From NCBI GenBank assembly GCA_004123355.1, contig SCHM01000004.1:3318316-3382315 (forward strand): a DNA stretch of 64,000 nt, read 5' to 3'. Positions within the stretch are counted from its first letter, which is position 1. Each line of letters begins with the position of its first letter. The translations under genes were made by a program, and so were the position numbers. Positions 23,236-36,904 of the stretch are shown piece after piece. The notes under the pieces were generated by a model, which was not told where the DNA came from, ran no database searches, and saw only the letters and a program-made list of their open reading frames with translations. This DNA is from Amphirosellinia nigrospora. Its lineage: Eukaryota > Ascomycota > Sordariomycetes > Xylariales > Xylariaceae.

Positions 23236-24007
23236 ATGTACGGCGACCTTGGAAACAAACTTGTGAGTTGTCACAGCTGTGCTTGATTGGCAACTAAACT
23301 CGGCCTAATAAGTAGGTTAGGTCCAACAAGCCAAACGCACCCAAAACTTAGCCCATCTGCCGCCCTATCAAACCGAATTGGTCCGCGCTGTTACTCGGGA
23401 AGTACGCGATCTGGACAAAGATGTCGCCGCCCTATTAGAACCTTTCCAGGGTTCATTCCATCCCAACGATGACCAAGCCGTTGCATGCACCTTATTAGTG
23501 AATCACCTGTCGATGCGAAGAAATAAAAGGTGCCTGCTCGCCTACCACACCCGAACAGACAAACTCGAGCAGCTGGTATGGAGAGGCTACGATGTGGTCG
23601 ACTTGGCTGGCCAGCAGGTTAGAGATAGCACGGGAAATGCCGGCGGTTCGTCTAAGATAGCAAACGGAGACGGAGGCATGAATAATCTGAGCCCGCAAGA
23701 AGAGGATTATGTTCGACAGTATAGCGATCTTCTCGCCGCCTACAAAGGGCAGTGGACCGATATCGATCTGACCGGGAGCCTCGAACCACCACGAGATCTG
23801 TTCATCGATGTACGAGTTTTAAAGGACGCTGGGGAGATCCAAACAGAGTATGGGTAAGCAGTCAAGGCATAACCCCTCTCGTTTACCGAACGGTCACTTA
23901 CGCTTCATTAAAGAGCCATTACCTTGACAAAAAACAGCCAATTCTATGTCCGGCAAGGGGATGTCGAGCGCTTAATTGCACAAGGCTATCTACAGAAGCT
24001 TAGTTGA
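23236..24007 (+). CDS. PSF1: GINS complex subunit Psf1
   Basis: GINS is part of the CMG replicative helicase. Exons are 23236-23262 (MYGDLGNKL), 23321-23853 and 23914-24007. Joined, they give 217 residues with no frame break, close to the family size. Recognisable blocks are the start VQQAKRTQNLAHLPPYQTEL, the helices VTREVRDLDKDVAAL, CLLAYHTRTDKLEQLVWRG, NLSPQEEDYVRQYSDLLAAY, ppRDLFIDVRVLKD, and the small C-terminal B-domain TLTKNSQFYVRQGDVERLIA with GYLQKL. A low-complexity Gly/Asn insertion at about 23635-23690 separates the A-domain helices. The start was chosen because MYGDLGNKL is the near-universal Psf1 beginning. Confidence 0.96.
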
Positions 24008-26520
24008 GCAGTTAAACGAAAGAGGAGTCGGGCGTCGTACCCAATATTATCGGTCACCTTCAGGTCTACGTGCCTCCACGGTTAGTCACGACCGAATTAG
24101 TTAAAGAGTGGACATTGCCAAACCGGCCATCAGTCGACCGCTTCACAACAACGGCTATAGTGTTAAGAGACCAAGGTCCTTGCAATGCATTGCGTCCAAG
24201 TAGGAGTTGGGTTGCTTAGGATACCCGGCATCGGATATGAATACACTTTTGGCTGCGCGGCTCGAATGCCTGCGTGTGACGAGGCGCAGCAGCCCAAAAA
24301 GTGTATTCACTCTATACTCAAGTCAGTGTTCTAACCCGGCACGAGACCTCTCGTTGCAGAAGGATTGGCCACGATCCTTGGGCTGCTACCCCGGTGAATT
24401 TATCCCAAAGAATCACCTTATGGCATGATGATGTTGATGGTTCTGAATCCACATAGATCTCCCTTCATTTTTCCAATTGCACACATTGCCCAACTCCCCA
24501 ATGCCTACGCCCCCATGATGCTTGAAACGTAGCGGTTGGATGCTCATAACACTAAACCTTTAATCCTTGCGGGGAACATGTCCAAACGCACATCTGACCC
24601 CGGGTTTTTTTTCGGTGTTCTATGTTGTTGCATTCAGCTTGTAGACGGAGAAGGAAGAAGGCCAATAGGGTCTCTTACCTGAGGGCCGTCCCGTTGCAAT
24701 TACCGGTGTTGGGGAATGCCAGAGTTTCATTTACGTAACGCGATGCAAGGCGTCTGCATCCACATACAAGGGAAAACCGGTGGACACCAATCCCTGTACC
24801 TACACTAAGTACTGCCTTTTCAATATGGTGGACATTGGCTCAGGACAGACATGTACAGGCCGATGAAGCGGCCGTACCAGCATGTCTCCAGGTTTGCAAA
24901 GCATAAGATAAATCCACTGCCTAGCATTACCATCTCTAGGCACGTCACTGCGGACTAAGATCAAAGTGGAAATTTTCGATCAGTTACCCATTCGGACAGG
25001 CAAAACAGCGAGAAATCAGCAGTCAAGGGGTGCGCACGTGCGAACTAGTGTACACACAGATATGGGGAACTACAACGTCAATGAGCCGCAGGCTGCACAG
25101 GGATTGAGGGTAGTAGCGTGGTGGCTGCAGCCATCGAATTCACCAATGGGACTCCAGATCGATTTCTGCTTCTAACCTCACCTACTATGTAACGCCTGAT
25201 GCAGCAGACTGTGGCAATTGCACCAATGGCATAGAATGGCCGCCTGTCGTTCATTTCAGGCCTAGGTTAGGATTTTTGGAGAAAGTCACGGGGTCTTATG
25301 ATCTGGCAGTGTTGAGAGGTCTATCAGGGTTGTATGTATGCCTAGAAAAGCTACATCTGGCCACTGATCGTCGAAGCCAATGTAACGATTGCCCGTAAGG
25401 CCCTTGTATGATTATATCGCCCTTAAAGATGCAGAATCCTCGAGGACCAAGGGTTCCGTACAGCCAGACGAAATCGGATGCAAGACGGGTAGGTAGCACT
25501 GGGTTGGGCTAATTTTTCCGGGCCTTGAAGCACTGTACAAGGGGAATACTGACGACACGGGATGGCATCGCGGGGAAACACGCCGCCTACAAAAATGACG
25601 TTTTCCTTCAGTGCCTCATCTATTAGAAAGAAGCATAATCACTTGTGTGATTATAATCTGTGTAGAAGGTACTAGCTTAGAAGAAATAAGGGAAATAGGG
25701 AAGTAGTCACTAAAATTAGCATGCGCCAATGCATCGCTGCAAAATAAATATATAGCTTGGTACTAGGTAGGAATAAACCTGACAACAAGATACTACATAG
25801 GTGAGATGTCTACCGAGGTATAGACAGATATGGTCCATATCAGCACATTTTTGAGTCGTGACGGTCGGCCCAGGCTCTTCTTAGATGCAGGTGACGCAAG
25901 TTCTGGATTTATACAGTATGAATTGATAGGGAGTGCCCTGTCGAAGACTGGCAACCTCTAGCGCGCGGAGCTTTTTCAAAATTTTATCAGCAAGACATGC
26001 AGGCGACCGTTGTACCTACCTTAGGTTATCTTAGCGACTAGTCTAACATAGTAGTACTGGAATCCACCATAGATATATATGAAGAAAGCCGCTACCTATT
26101 TATTTAGCTCCGTGATATAGTCACCATTGCCGATCCAATTCTTCGATTCGACGAATCCTCCTCCATTCGCGCTTTAGATAAGGCCTACCTATCTTCCCGA
26201 AACCATTCTTACGTTAAGCTTTAACATTTCGCTCCTTGTTTCGAAGTAGCCTCTTTAGCTCAATCGTCTACTTAGACACATACATGCACCAGGCTTACGT
26301 TAAACTTCGACATCACTTGTAGGTGCTTCACCGGCGGCATAGCAACATCCAGCTATCCTGTCCCGCCAGGGTTCCCACCGTGCTATTTATATGCCTCTGA
26401 TCCTGTATATCACAAATATACGTGTCTCTGCAGATACCCCAACTGGTTTGATCTGTTGGGAAATCCGCTGCTGTTATTTCATGTAGATTGCCTTCTCATA
26501 AGTCGGGTGCGGATACGGCC
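24008..26520. other. Long intergenic region, no gene seen
   Basis: This is 2.5 kb between PSF1 and the SulP transporter. All ORFs are under 80 codons and lack family signals. It contains the hairpin annotated at 24239-24308 and several TACCTA/TAGGTT words near 26015-26030. No transposon or tRNA was recognised. Confidence 0.5.
24239..24308. repeat. Imperfect inverted repeat (hairpin)
   Basis: The left arm GAATACACTTTTGGCTGCGC (24239-24258) pairs with the right arm at 24284-24308 (reverse complement GAATACACTTTTTGGGCTGC plus TGCGC), with small bulges and a loop of about 25 nt. It lies 230 bp past PSF1. It could be a folded transcript end, a short non-autonomous element relic, or chance. Confidence 0.5.
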
Positions 26521-29500
26521 ATGTCTGCCTCATCATTTGGCTTTACCTGGGCTCGGAGGTCTCCCTCTCTTAGTTCGCACCCGGACGACGGAGAACCTGC
26601 CCATGGTAGCTTCCAGCAACAACCCGTCTTGCATCAGGGCCAGCCGAATCGAGACAGGTCTCATCTTCATTCGGTTCACCCTCTCACCGAGAGCCAACAA
26701 GGTCTTTTATACCTGGCTCTGCTCAAGATCATCTCTGTGCGTTCATTATTCTTCTAAACGACCGTTCTTATTCTTTCTTGTTATTTCTAACATGTCTTGT
26801 TAGCGCCCGTTGATAGTGCTGGATTTGCCGTAGTGTTCGCGAAGATACCGCACAACTGGCTTCATACATCCTAGCCAGCAAGGAAGACAAACAAAATGCC
26901 TCTTTTCTGGCTCGGAGATCATCACATTCATCACTGCTCAACTCCGACCATATAGTAAATGATGATACTCAATATAGCCGTGCCGATAGAATAGAGGAAG
27001 TTTCGGAGCCACCTTCGCCTGACGGTGAGACAGACACTACGGAGGATGCTGGTCCTTCAATGTTGACAAGCATGCTTCGACAATCAACCATTGAAGATCT
27101 ATCGCCTTCTGCTTCTATAGACGATAGCATACACAACGAGGAGCTACGAAGATCACGTTCCACGATCACAATGTCACCGAACGTAGAATCCGAGCCAAGC
27201 CCGGGCGCGAGCGAGGCCACATCCGAAATAACCCCCTGCTTGGCCCCAAGTCATATAGGTCCCAATCCCCAGCCGACTGGAGGATCTAGAAAATCAGAAA
27301 CCCCAGAAAAACAGACACACCTGGTCGTCAATAGGAGAAGTGGCCAAGAAAAAGATACGTGGTCTTGGCGTTGCAATGAACCCAAAAGCGTGGGACAAGA
27401 AAACAATCTGGGACAAAGCCGTCATAGGCCCCCTGCACTGCCTACCAGCCGTAATAGTAGGATTGCTTCTCAATATTCTAGACGCTCTTTCTTATGGTGA
27501 GTTACCACCTTGGTATCTCGGGTAGCTCCCGCTAACGACTTGCAAGGCATGATTCTGTTTCCTCTAAGTAATCCCGTATTTGCGAGCCTGGGCCCCGCCG
27601 GGATTTCAATATTCTACGTTAGCACCATCGTCGCTCAACTTACATTCTCGGCTGGGAGCATATTCAAAGGTGGTGTTGGGTCAGAACTTGTAAGGACTAT
27701 CATATGTTAATTTGTACCGTACTAACCATACTTAGATTGAAGTCGTCCCTTCTTCCATAGCATGGCAGCTACGATAACTTCTATCGTTGGTGAAGACAAG
27801 CCAGATGCTGTGATTGCAACTACAATCACGTCTTTCGCGATCAGCTCTGTGCTGACAGGCGTTGTTTTCTACCTAATGGGCCGATTTAGGTTAGGCTACA
27901 TAATAGGTTTTATTCCTCGTCATATCCTGATAGGTTGTATTGGTGGTGTTGGCTGGTTCCTTATTGTCACAGGCTTTGAAGTGTCGGCTCGACTAGGCGA
28001 ATTCCATTACGACTTAGAAACAGCTCGACGACTATTCAAAACGGACACGCTTCCCCTTTGGTTGATTCCCCTTGCTCTCGCCATCCTTCTCTTTGGACTA
28101 CAGCGAAAACTTACATCTCGCTACGTCTTACCAGCTTATATCCTCTCTATTCCTTTTGTTTTTTATTTCATCGTCCTATCATTTGATAGTCTAAGCCCTG
28201 AACACCTGAGGGAAATCGGCTGGATTTTCGAGGCGCCTGAGGCCGGCCAGCCTTGGTGGTACTTCTGGACACTCTACAGTAAGGGCGAACATGACAATTT
28301 TTCACAGTTATCATACTAACTTAAAGCGATAGAATTTGAACTGGTTCACTGGGGTGCAATCATGGACACACTTGGGGCCATGTTTGCTTTGACATTTTTC
28401 AGCTTGTTGCATGTCCCTATCAACGTTCCTGCTCTGGCGCAGAACGCAGGAGAAGATAATTTGAAACTGGACCATGAGCTTAAGCTTCATGTATTTCTAA
28501 CCTTGTCTCTGGACTTGCAGGTAGCATACAAAACTACCTGGTGTTTGCAAACACCATATTCTTCATGAGATCAGGGGGTGACAGCCGGCTAGCTGGCTTT
28601 CTTCTGGCCGCGCTAACTTTTGTGGTGATGACAATTGGGCCAGCAACGATTGGTTTCATTCCCGTGATGATGGTAGGAACATTAATCTTCGTTCTTGGAT
28701 TTGAGTTGCTATTGGATGCTTTAATAGCACCACGTCGGAAGTTGAAGTTAGTCGAGTATCTAACTGTAAGTGCCTTCTAACAGAAACTTCTAAACTAGTG
28801 CTTTCTAACATTATTTGTAGATTGTAGTCATTGTGTTGACTATGGGCATCTACGACTTCGTGGTTGGTATCTTTGTTGGCATCATTTTAGCCTTTGTTTC
28901 CGCAATCTTCCACGCATCTCAAGTATCTGCGATTCGAGCGACCTACACGGGCGACCAAGTTGGGTCGATGGTTCGACGAAATCCTTCGCAACATGATTAT
29001 CTACATGAAGTTGGGACGCAGACTTACGTTATCAAGTTGTCTGGTTTTCTTTTCTTTGGAACTATTGTTGGGGTGGAGGAGAAAATTCGGGAGCTGATTT
29101 CCGATGACGCATTTAATCAACGCCCCATCAGCTTCATGATTCTCGATCTGCGACATGTTACGGGCATTGATTTCTCGGCTGCTGAAGGATTCAACACTAT
29201 TAGTAGATTGCTACACGGCAAAGGTGTGCATCTACTCGTCAGTGGCAAGGATGCTGGAAGCAGCGTGGGTTTGGATTGAGAGCAGTCGGCCTCGGATCCG
29301 ATGGCATTGACGTCAAGTTTATGCCTGATTTGAACTCGGCGTTAGAAAGCTGCGAAAATGAACAGCTCAAGACTTTCTACGCTAATCAAGAGGCGTTGAG
29401 AGTATCTCGACCTTCGCCTTCTAGGAATCTCGATGTCCCGAAGAACAATTCCGCTACCCAAAACCAAGCCTTCGACTTCCTATCACAGTCGCCAAGAAGA

Positions 29501-30172
29501 AATCATCTTCATGAGGCGGCAAGAAATGTGTTAACACAGCAAGAAATTCGACGAACAACTAGATGGCAGAGCATAAGCGAACCTCTCAGACTTATGCTAC
29601 AGGTCGGTACCCTGGAGTCTCATATACCCATTTTGATGTGTTGCAGGAGCTGGGTTGTTTAGTTTGAGGGCTTTTCTGCTTCTCTTCAAAACTCCGAAGC
29701 CACTTGGTAATAATTCCTGCAAATGACAATTACTAACACTATGTATAAATAGGTCTTCCATAATGTGAGTCAGAAGAATGAGGACTTCTGGTTCCGGGCT
29801 AAGCCGTACTTTTCCCGCAAAGAGTTTTCAGCTGATACAGTTCTGTATCATCGTGGAGAAAAGGCCAAAGGTTTCTATCTGTTGGAGAGAGGCGAGCTGC
29901 ACGCTGAGTACGAAACACCGCAAGGTTATTTATCGGAGCCAATTGTCCAGGGTACTACGTGTGGAGAGCTTCCCTTCTTCTCGGAGACCACTCGCACCGC
30001 TACCGTCCGCGCTGTTAAGGACTGCGTAGTCTGGGTCATGGATGTGAATAGCTGGAACCGACTCCAGGACGAAGAAAAGGACGTTGCGCAAGAATTGCTT
30101 CGTGTGTCGCTCAAACTAACTACGGAGCGAATGAACGCCATGACGAATTATATCTCGGCCGTAGGAAATTAA
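26521..30172 (+). CDS. SulP-family transporter with STAS and cyclic-nucleotide-binding domains (VSB1-like)
   Basis: This is a multi-pass SLC26/SulP carrier of the fungal type typified by yeast YGR125W/VSB1, which is needed for vacuolar storage of basic amino acids. The N-terminus (MSASSFGFTWARRSPSLSSH) is long, Ser-rich and polar, and its first exon junction (about 26737-26830) is uncertain. The carrier begins near GPLHCLPAVIVGLLLNILDA and has SulP blocks SYGMILFP and FRLGYIIGFIPRHILIGCIG. Introns are at 27497-27546, 27690-27735, 28279-28332, 28766-28820 and 29603-29752. The STAS domain (ISFMILDLRHVTGIDFSAAE) is at about 29120-29330. The last exon is a cNMP-binding fold: GEKAKGFYLLERGELHAEY, CGELPFFSETTRTATVRA. 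About five single-base omissions are inferred (near 27225, 27290, 27750, 28495 and 29265). Substrate and membrane are inferred from VSB1 only. Confidence 0.88.
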
Positions 30173-31471
30173 TCGCAAAAAGATAATGTGTTTTCTTCTA
30201 ACTCGCCAAAGATGGCTGGTATAGCTGCATAGGGTGGGAAAATATGAAAACCTAGTGCATACGCAGGGTGTATGCGGCATAATTTCTCTCGATATTCGTG
30301 GCGTTGGGTCGGCATGTCGTCATTTACGAGCGAAATAAAAGCATTTGTACTTGGTTATCCTATACTGGCAGCATATCTTAGGGTTGCAAAACATCAAAAA
30401 CTATATGTACCTTGACCCGATTCCCTCATTACTGACTGCTGGCGTGGTGTGTAATACTGCTGGAACCGAAGAACGCCAGTCTTGAATTCTGCATCTGTAA
30501 CGAAAGGAACTGCGTAGTCCAGATACACTTCGCTTTCTTGCTATTGACTTGACACATATAAAGTTCCGTGACTACATAACTGCTCATCTCCTTTCCCCAA
30601 CCCTTCACATGGTTACGACTCGTAAGTGGTGGCCGCCGCTTTTGTTAAAAATGAAGAAGTGTTAGTCCTAGTCTTGCTTCGACTGCAGCTCAAATCTAGG
30701 TGTAAGTAAAATTCTTGAGCTGGCTACGTTATAGCTGCCCTGGGAGTTAATGGACTATGTGATTCATAAGCTAATGATATTGGGGTTACGAAGGCGCGCC
30801 CCAAGATTTTAGGTTCTCGCGTGGCTTGGAAACCTGACTAGAAAGTATTAGAAAGTATTTTTGTTTCTGTTTTTCGTTATTGTTTTGCTCCTCTATCCAT
30901 GGGAGAAGTGGAATAACAATTTGTGCTGGTTGCGTGCGATCAATCTTGTATGGGCTGTGGGGTGTAAGTGGCATATTATTCATCTAAGTCTATACCGCGG
31001 AACAAGCCCGCGCTGGTGACCAAGCAACAAAACGTCACCAGTACCCCCATACAAGCAAAAAGATCCATAATGAGTAAGAAATATGATCTCTTCTTAATTA
31101 ATCATCCTAGATACCGCGGAATTGTTAAAGAGGCCTCGCTTTTGCGAGAAGAGATCACGTAAATCTAGGGCGCGTGGTTCCGCGCTTGCTTATGAAATCC
31201 CTGGGCGAGTAAGTAAGCATCGCGGAACGAGAGCTTTCACAATACCCCCTGACACTCAGACATCATTGAGTTTCCGTTTATGAGGTCTAAGAATGATGAA
31301 CATATATAAGAACAGACGGGAGCTGTCCTCGGGACGCTCTTTTGATATGTGCCACACCAGTCTTCTTTTCACTATCAACTACGCTGAACTACCTATCAAA
31401 CAAGTCCAATTTCGAGATATCTGCCCCTATCTTTTGAGTACCACTATCACCAGCACCATCCTACCATCACA
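30173..31471. other. Intergenic, upstream region of the SDR gene
   Basis: No gene is supported; the ORF at 30968-31162 has no features. The part nearest the SDR gene holds a cluster of CGCGGAA words, annotated separately. Confidence 0.5.
30995..31228. promoter_or_regulatory. Cluster of four CGCGGAA motifs upstream of the SDR gene
   Basis: The seven-base word occurs at about 30996-31002, 31115-31121, 31178-31184 (reverse strand) and 31221-31227. The first two are embedded in the palindrome CCGCGG. Inverted CGG/CCG pairs are typical Zn2Cys6 activator sites. The cluster lies about 240-480 bp before the SDR start. This is a motif observation only. Confidence 0.4.
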
Positions 31472-32542
31472 ATGAACTACACCAAGACCAACCACTCAGC
31501 CCCTACGGCTCCATCTCGCCAAAGCTTCCCGCCTCTCAGCAGCAGCCAAGAGCGTCCTCATAGCCGGAGCCTCAAGCGGCATCGGGCAAGCCACGGCGCG
31601 CGCATTCCTCGAAGCCGGCTGCGAGCGCCTCGCGCTCGTCAGCCGTCGGCTGAACCTCTTCTCTTCCCTGGTGTCTGAGCTCAAGGCGCAATACCCCAAG
31701 GCGAACATCGTGACATTTGCTGCGGACACCCGAGACGCCGCGGCGCTCGAGGCCGCCTTCGCGGGCGCCAAGAAAGCTTTCGGGCAAGAAACCTCGTCCG
31801 TCGATGTCGTCGTCAACTGCGCGGGCTACCAGCCCCCTCGCGCCCGTCGCTGGGAAGGGCCAGGGGGACCTGGAGGAGTGGTGGAGCGGCTTCGAGGTCA
31901 ACGTCCTCGGCGCCGCGACGCTCCCGCGTCATTGCTTCTCACGCTAGCCCTGAGGCTATCGTGCTGCAGCTCGGCACGGCTGGCGCTTTCTTCCCCGCCC
32001 AGATGCCCAGTATGTCATCCCTTCTTTCTTCCTCTTTGTAATATCCCTCCTTTTCTAGTGGTAGGCAGTAGTGTCTGATGCCTGAATATTTAGTGTCTGG
32101 GTATGCCGTTAGTAAGCTCGCCCTCGTCAAGCTCATGGAGTATTTCGGGGCTGAGAACCCGGGACTCCGCGTTATTACGGTGCACCCTGGTATCCTGCCA
32201 GGTACCGAGGGCGGCAAGAGGATGGTTGCGCAGTCGGGACTCGACTGGCCTGGCGACGATAGTGAGTCCAATACCTTTCATCTTTTTGTTCCTCTTCTTC
32301 CTGCCGTCAATTGATGCCGGTTCTTTACGAGATATATCGCCTGCTGATACCACGCGCACTATTTAGTTAACCTACCTGCTCACTTCCTAGTCTGGGCAGC
32401 TAGCGACGAGGCCAAGTTCCTCAAAAACAAGTTTGTGTTTGCTAATTGGGATGTCGATGAGATGAAGGCTAGGGAGCAGGAGATTGCGGGTTCCCCTGAG
32501 CTGATGGTCGGTCTTAATGGCTTCCCTCGAAACGTCGAGTAA
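31472..32542 (+). CDS. Short-chain dehydrogenase/reductase
   Basis: This is an NAD(P)-dependent oxidoreductase of the classical SDR fold. MNYTKTNHSAP begins it, followed by the cofactor motif VLIAGASSGIGQATARAFLE (T/AGxxxGxG), the NCAG strand (DVVVNCAGYQ), EEWWSGFEVNVLGAA, and the catalytic YAVSK (32101-32115) in the second exon, with the usual LRVITVHPGILPGTEGGKRM after it. Introns are 32010-32093 and 32262-32390. The last exon ends at 32542 with FPRNVE. The first exon needs several corrections of one or two bases, near 31505, 31535, 31832 and 31950, mostly in C runs. Residues 31540-31950 are much GC-richer than the later exons. No substrate can be told; it has no cluster partners. Confidence 0.8.
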
Positions 32543-32868
32543 CTGTGTACTGTCAGTATTAGAAGAGAGTCGTAGACAATAGAGAACTTACGTGGTTATA
32601 TAACACAATCGTTGGGCATTCAAAAATTTGGAATCAATAACAATAATGAGCCGCTCAAGCCAGTTCAGAGAAAAGGAGAGAAGAGGTTGAAAGATAGATG
32701 AGATTAAATACCATGTCCAATCACTTTAATTCCTTCATAAACGTACATGGTATTCTACGCCGAATTTACTCTTTTTGTAGCCCGCCGTTCTGCTCGGACC
32801 CCAATACGCCAGACTAACCAGGTCTAAGAGAGGCCATGCTTCCAAGCCGGATACCAGACCCGTATTCT
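32543..32868. other. Convergent 3' spacer
   Basis: This 326-bp spacer lies between the SDR and EMP24 3' ends and has no coding signal. Confidence 0.6.
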
Positions 32869-33610
32869 TTACACGACGCGCTTCACCTCGAAGAAGCGGC
32901 GCAACCACCAAACTTGGAAGAGAGACTCGCCAATGACAACGCCGATAACGAAAAGATTCCACCACTTGACTCTACTGTTTGTGCTCTCGGCTGTGTTTCG
33001 GTGGGTTCGCTCGCGCATGACGATATACGATTGTTCATCCTTGACTTGGCTGATCAGCTCATTGAGGGTTTTAACTATGTGACACTGTCAGCATGCGGCT
33101 CAGATGATGGCTTGCAATGGCGATATCCTCGTACTTTCGACTTCTAAGGGGTCCTGTGGAGCATCGGATTCCGAGACGTAGACGATGCCGTGGACATTAA
33201 ATGACACTTCCTTGCTGTTCGCACCCCAATGCTCGTTACCGAAGCAGTAGAGAAACCTGCCGTCATTCTTGGCAGTGAATGAGTAGTCCCCGTTGGAGAC
33301 TTCTTTTTGGAATGTCTCATATTGGCCGATTGGGTTTGTGATCTGGGAGCAGTTCATCCAGTCAGCTATTGGGTTTCCCAGTGACCTATGTACGTCGATG
33401 AACTCCAAATCATACCCAGAAGTCAATGTCCAGATTGCCCGCACTGCCGAATTCCCTGTCGCCGACCTGGAAGGTGACGGTCATGACATCGTCCTTGTGG
33501 AGCTCCTCGTGGAAGCATTCTCGGCCGTGGGCTGGAAGATTTATGTTGTGGCCTAGCACACCCTGCAAGAGGCCGGCAGCCGTTAATAAGGCGGCGGAGG
33601 AGAATAGCAT
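32869..33610 (-). CDS. EMP24: p24-family ER-Golgi cargo receptor, Emp24 type
   Basis: p24 proteins cycle between ER and Golgi in COPII and COPI vesicles and help sort GPI-anchored cargo. Exons on the minus strand are 33416-33610, 33135-33342 and 32869-33074, giving 202 residues without frame problems. The signal peptide is MLFSSAALLTAAGLLQGVLG. The GOLD domain starts NINLPAHGRECFHEELHKDD, with two conserved Cys (RECF and FLYCFGNE), and contains GDYSFTAKNDGRFLYCF. A coiled coil (LNELISQVKDEQSYIVMRER) precedes one membrane helix and the cytosolic tail RRFFEVKRVV, with the FF COP-binding pair and terminal VV. The tail supports the Emp24 (p24-beta) subfamily rather than Erv25. It is divergent from ARF1. 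Confidence 0.94.
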
Positions 33611-35730
<2,120 letters not shown>

Positions 35731-36904
35731 AGGATATACACATGACGGCATCTCGATCGCTCGACCCATTTCTTCCTCCTCACTTTCCATGGGTCTGTTG
35801 TAGCTCGTTTCCGGAGCAGGCACGATATAGTCATAAAGTACGCATCATCTCGGTAAACTTTTTCCTCTAGTAGTGGATGGTCCTACACAGTGAACCTACC
35901 GCTCATTCTCTCTGCACGGCCGATCCAATGGTTCAATACAGAAAGTCTGAATCCGGAAAGAGCAAGGAAGTGGGGGCCACGGGGGCGGAATTTGTATGGA
36001 TTGGTGTTACAGACAGCAAAAGAAGATCTCCCTGCGTTGATTAACAATTCAAACGGCGAGTCTTTGCTTGCAAATGGTCTGGTCTGGCGCGGGAGGTCTA
36101 TCATTGACCTGATCTCGCTGTATTGATGTGTTCCCCGTTGTGCTCACTCCTAATAAGACTGCTTTATCACATTAGTATCGAAGTTTCATGCCCCGTGTTT
36201 CCCACTTCTCGCACGTAGCCAAACTTTGATTTCAAGGCCCCCGTCCTTGGTTTGTTAGGGAATACAATAAAAGTGGCTTTTGTTTTGGCCTCTGTCGATT
36301 TACGCTCTTGAGACAACCTTGATCATGGGATAACGAACTAGATCTAAGCTACATAGTCACGCGATAGCCTGCAGTCTTGAGGTCTAAAGGGCGGCTTTTA
36401 GGGGGCTTGAGAGGACTGATAACTCGAAACTATGTTATTTCGGAGCTTCAACCTTGTACAAGGATCCCATGTTTCTGTCTTACTTCCTATTTTGTGACGT
36501 AACCAAGTTCGATGACATAAACGGGCTGGGTTTCTACTCAGGATAAACCCAGTTGTCATGACCTAGACATTTTGGTATGTCGTTGAACTTCACAATAAAT
36601 AGGCACAATTTAATCATGGATAAATGATTCCGTAATAGCGGTCAAACGGCTTTCCGGCCAAGCTAAATACCGGTAGAATGAAACCGTACAGGTCCCGCCT
36701 ATGCCGTAATCGGCCGACAGGGCCGACAATGGCCGACGGTATTTCACTAGTTTCCGATCCCAATTCCTCTTTATACTGATAACCGGAGATCACTCATTCA
36801 TTAAACTGAATTGGCCTGGCTTTGCTTTACTCGGTCGAGTAAATCTGTGGAAGCTGAGTTGGGCTATTGAGGCTATCGAGGTTACAATTCCCAATTGGTT
36901 TACC
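35731..36904. other. Intergenic, ARF1 3' flank and GCV1 promoter
   Basis: No gene is supported; ORFs at 35.88-36.12 kb are open on both strands and are not convincing. The three-site GGCCGAC array near 36.72 kb is listed separately. Confidence 0.5.
36712..36737 (+). promoter_or_regulatory. Triple GGCCGAC direct repeat upstream of GCV1
   Basis: Three copies of the same seven bases occur at 36712-36718, 36721-36727 and 36731-36737, spaced 9 and 10 bp, close to one DNA turn. They sit about 170-190 bp before the GCV1 start. This suggests a cooperative activator site; the factor is unknown. Confidence 0.4.
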
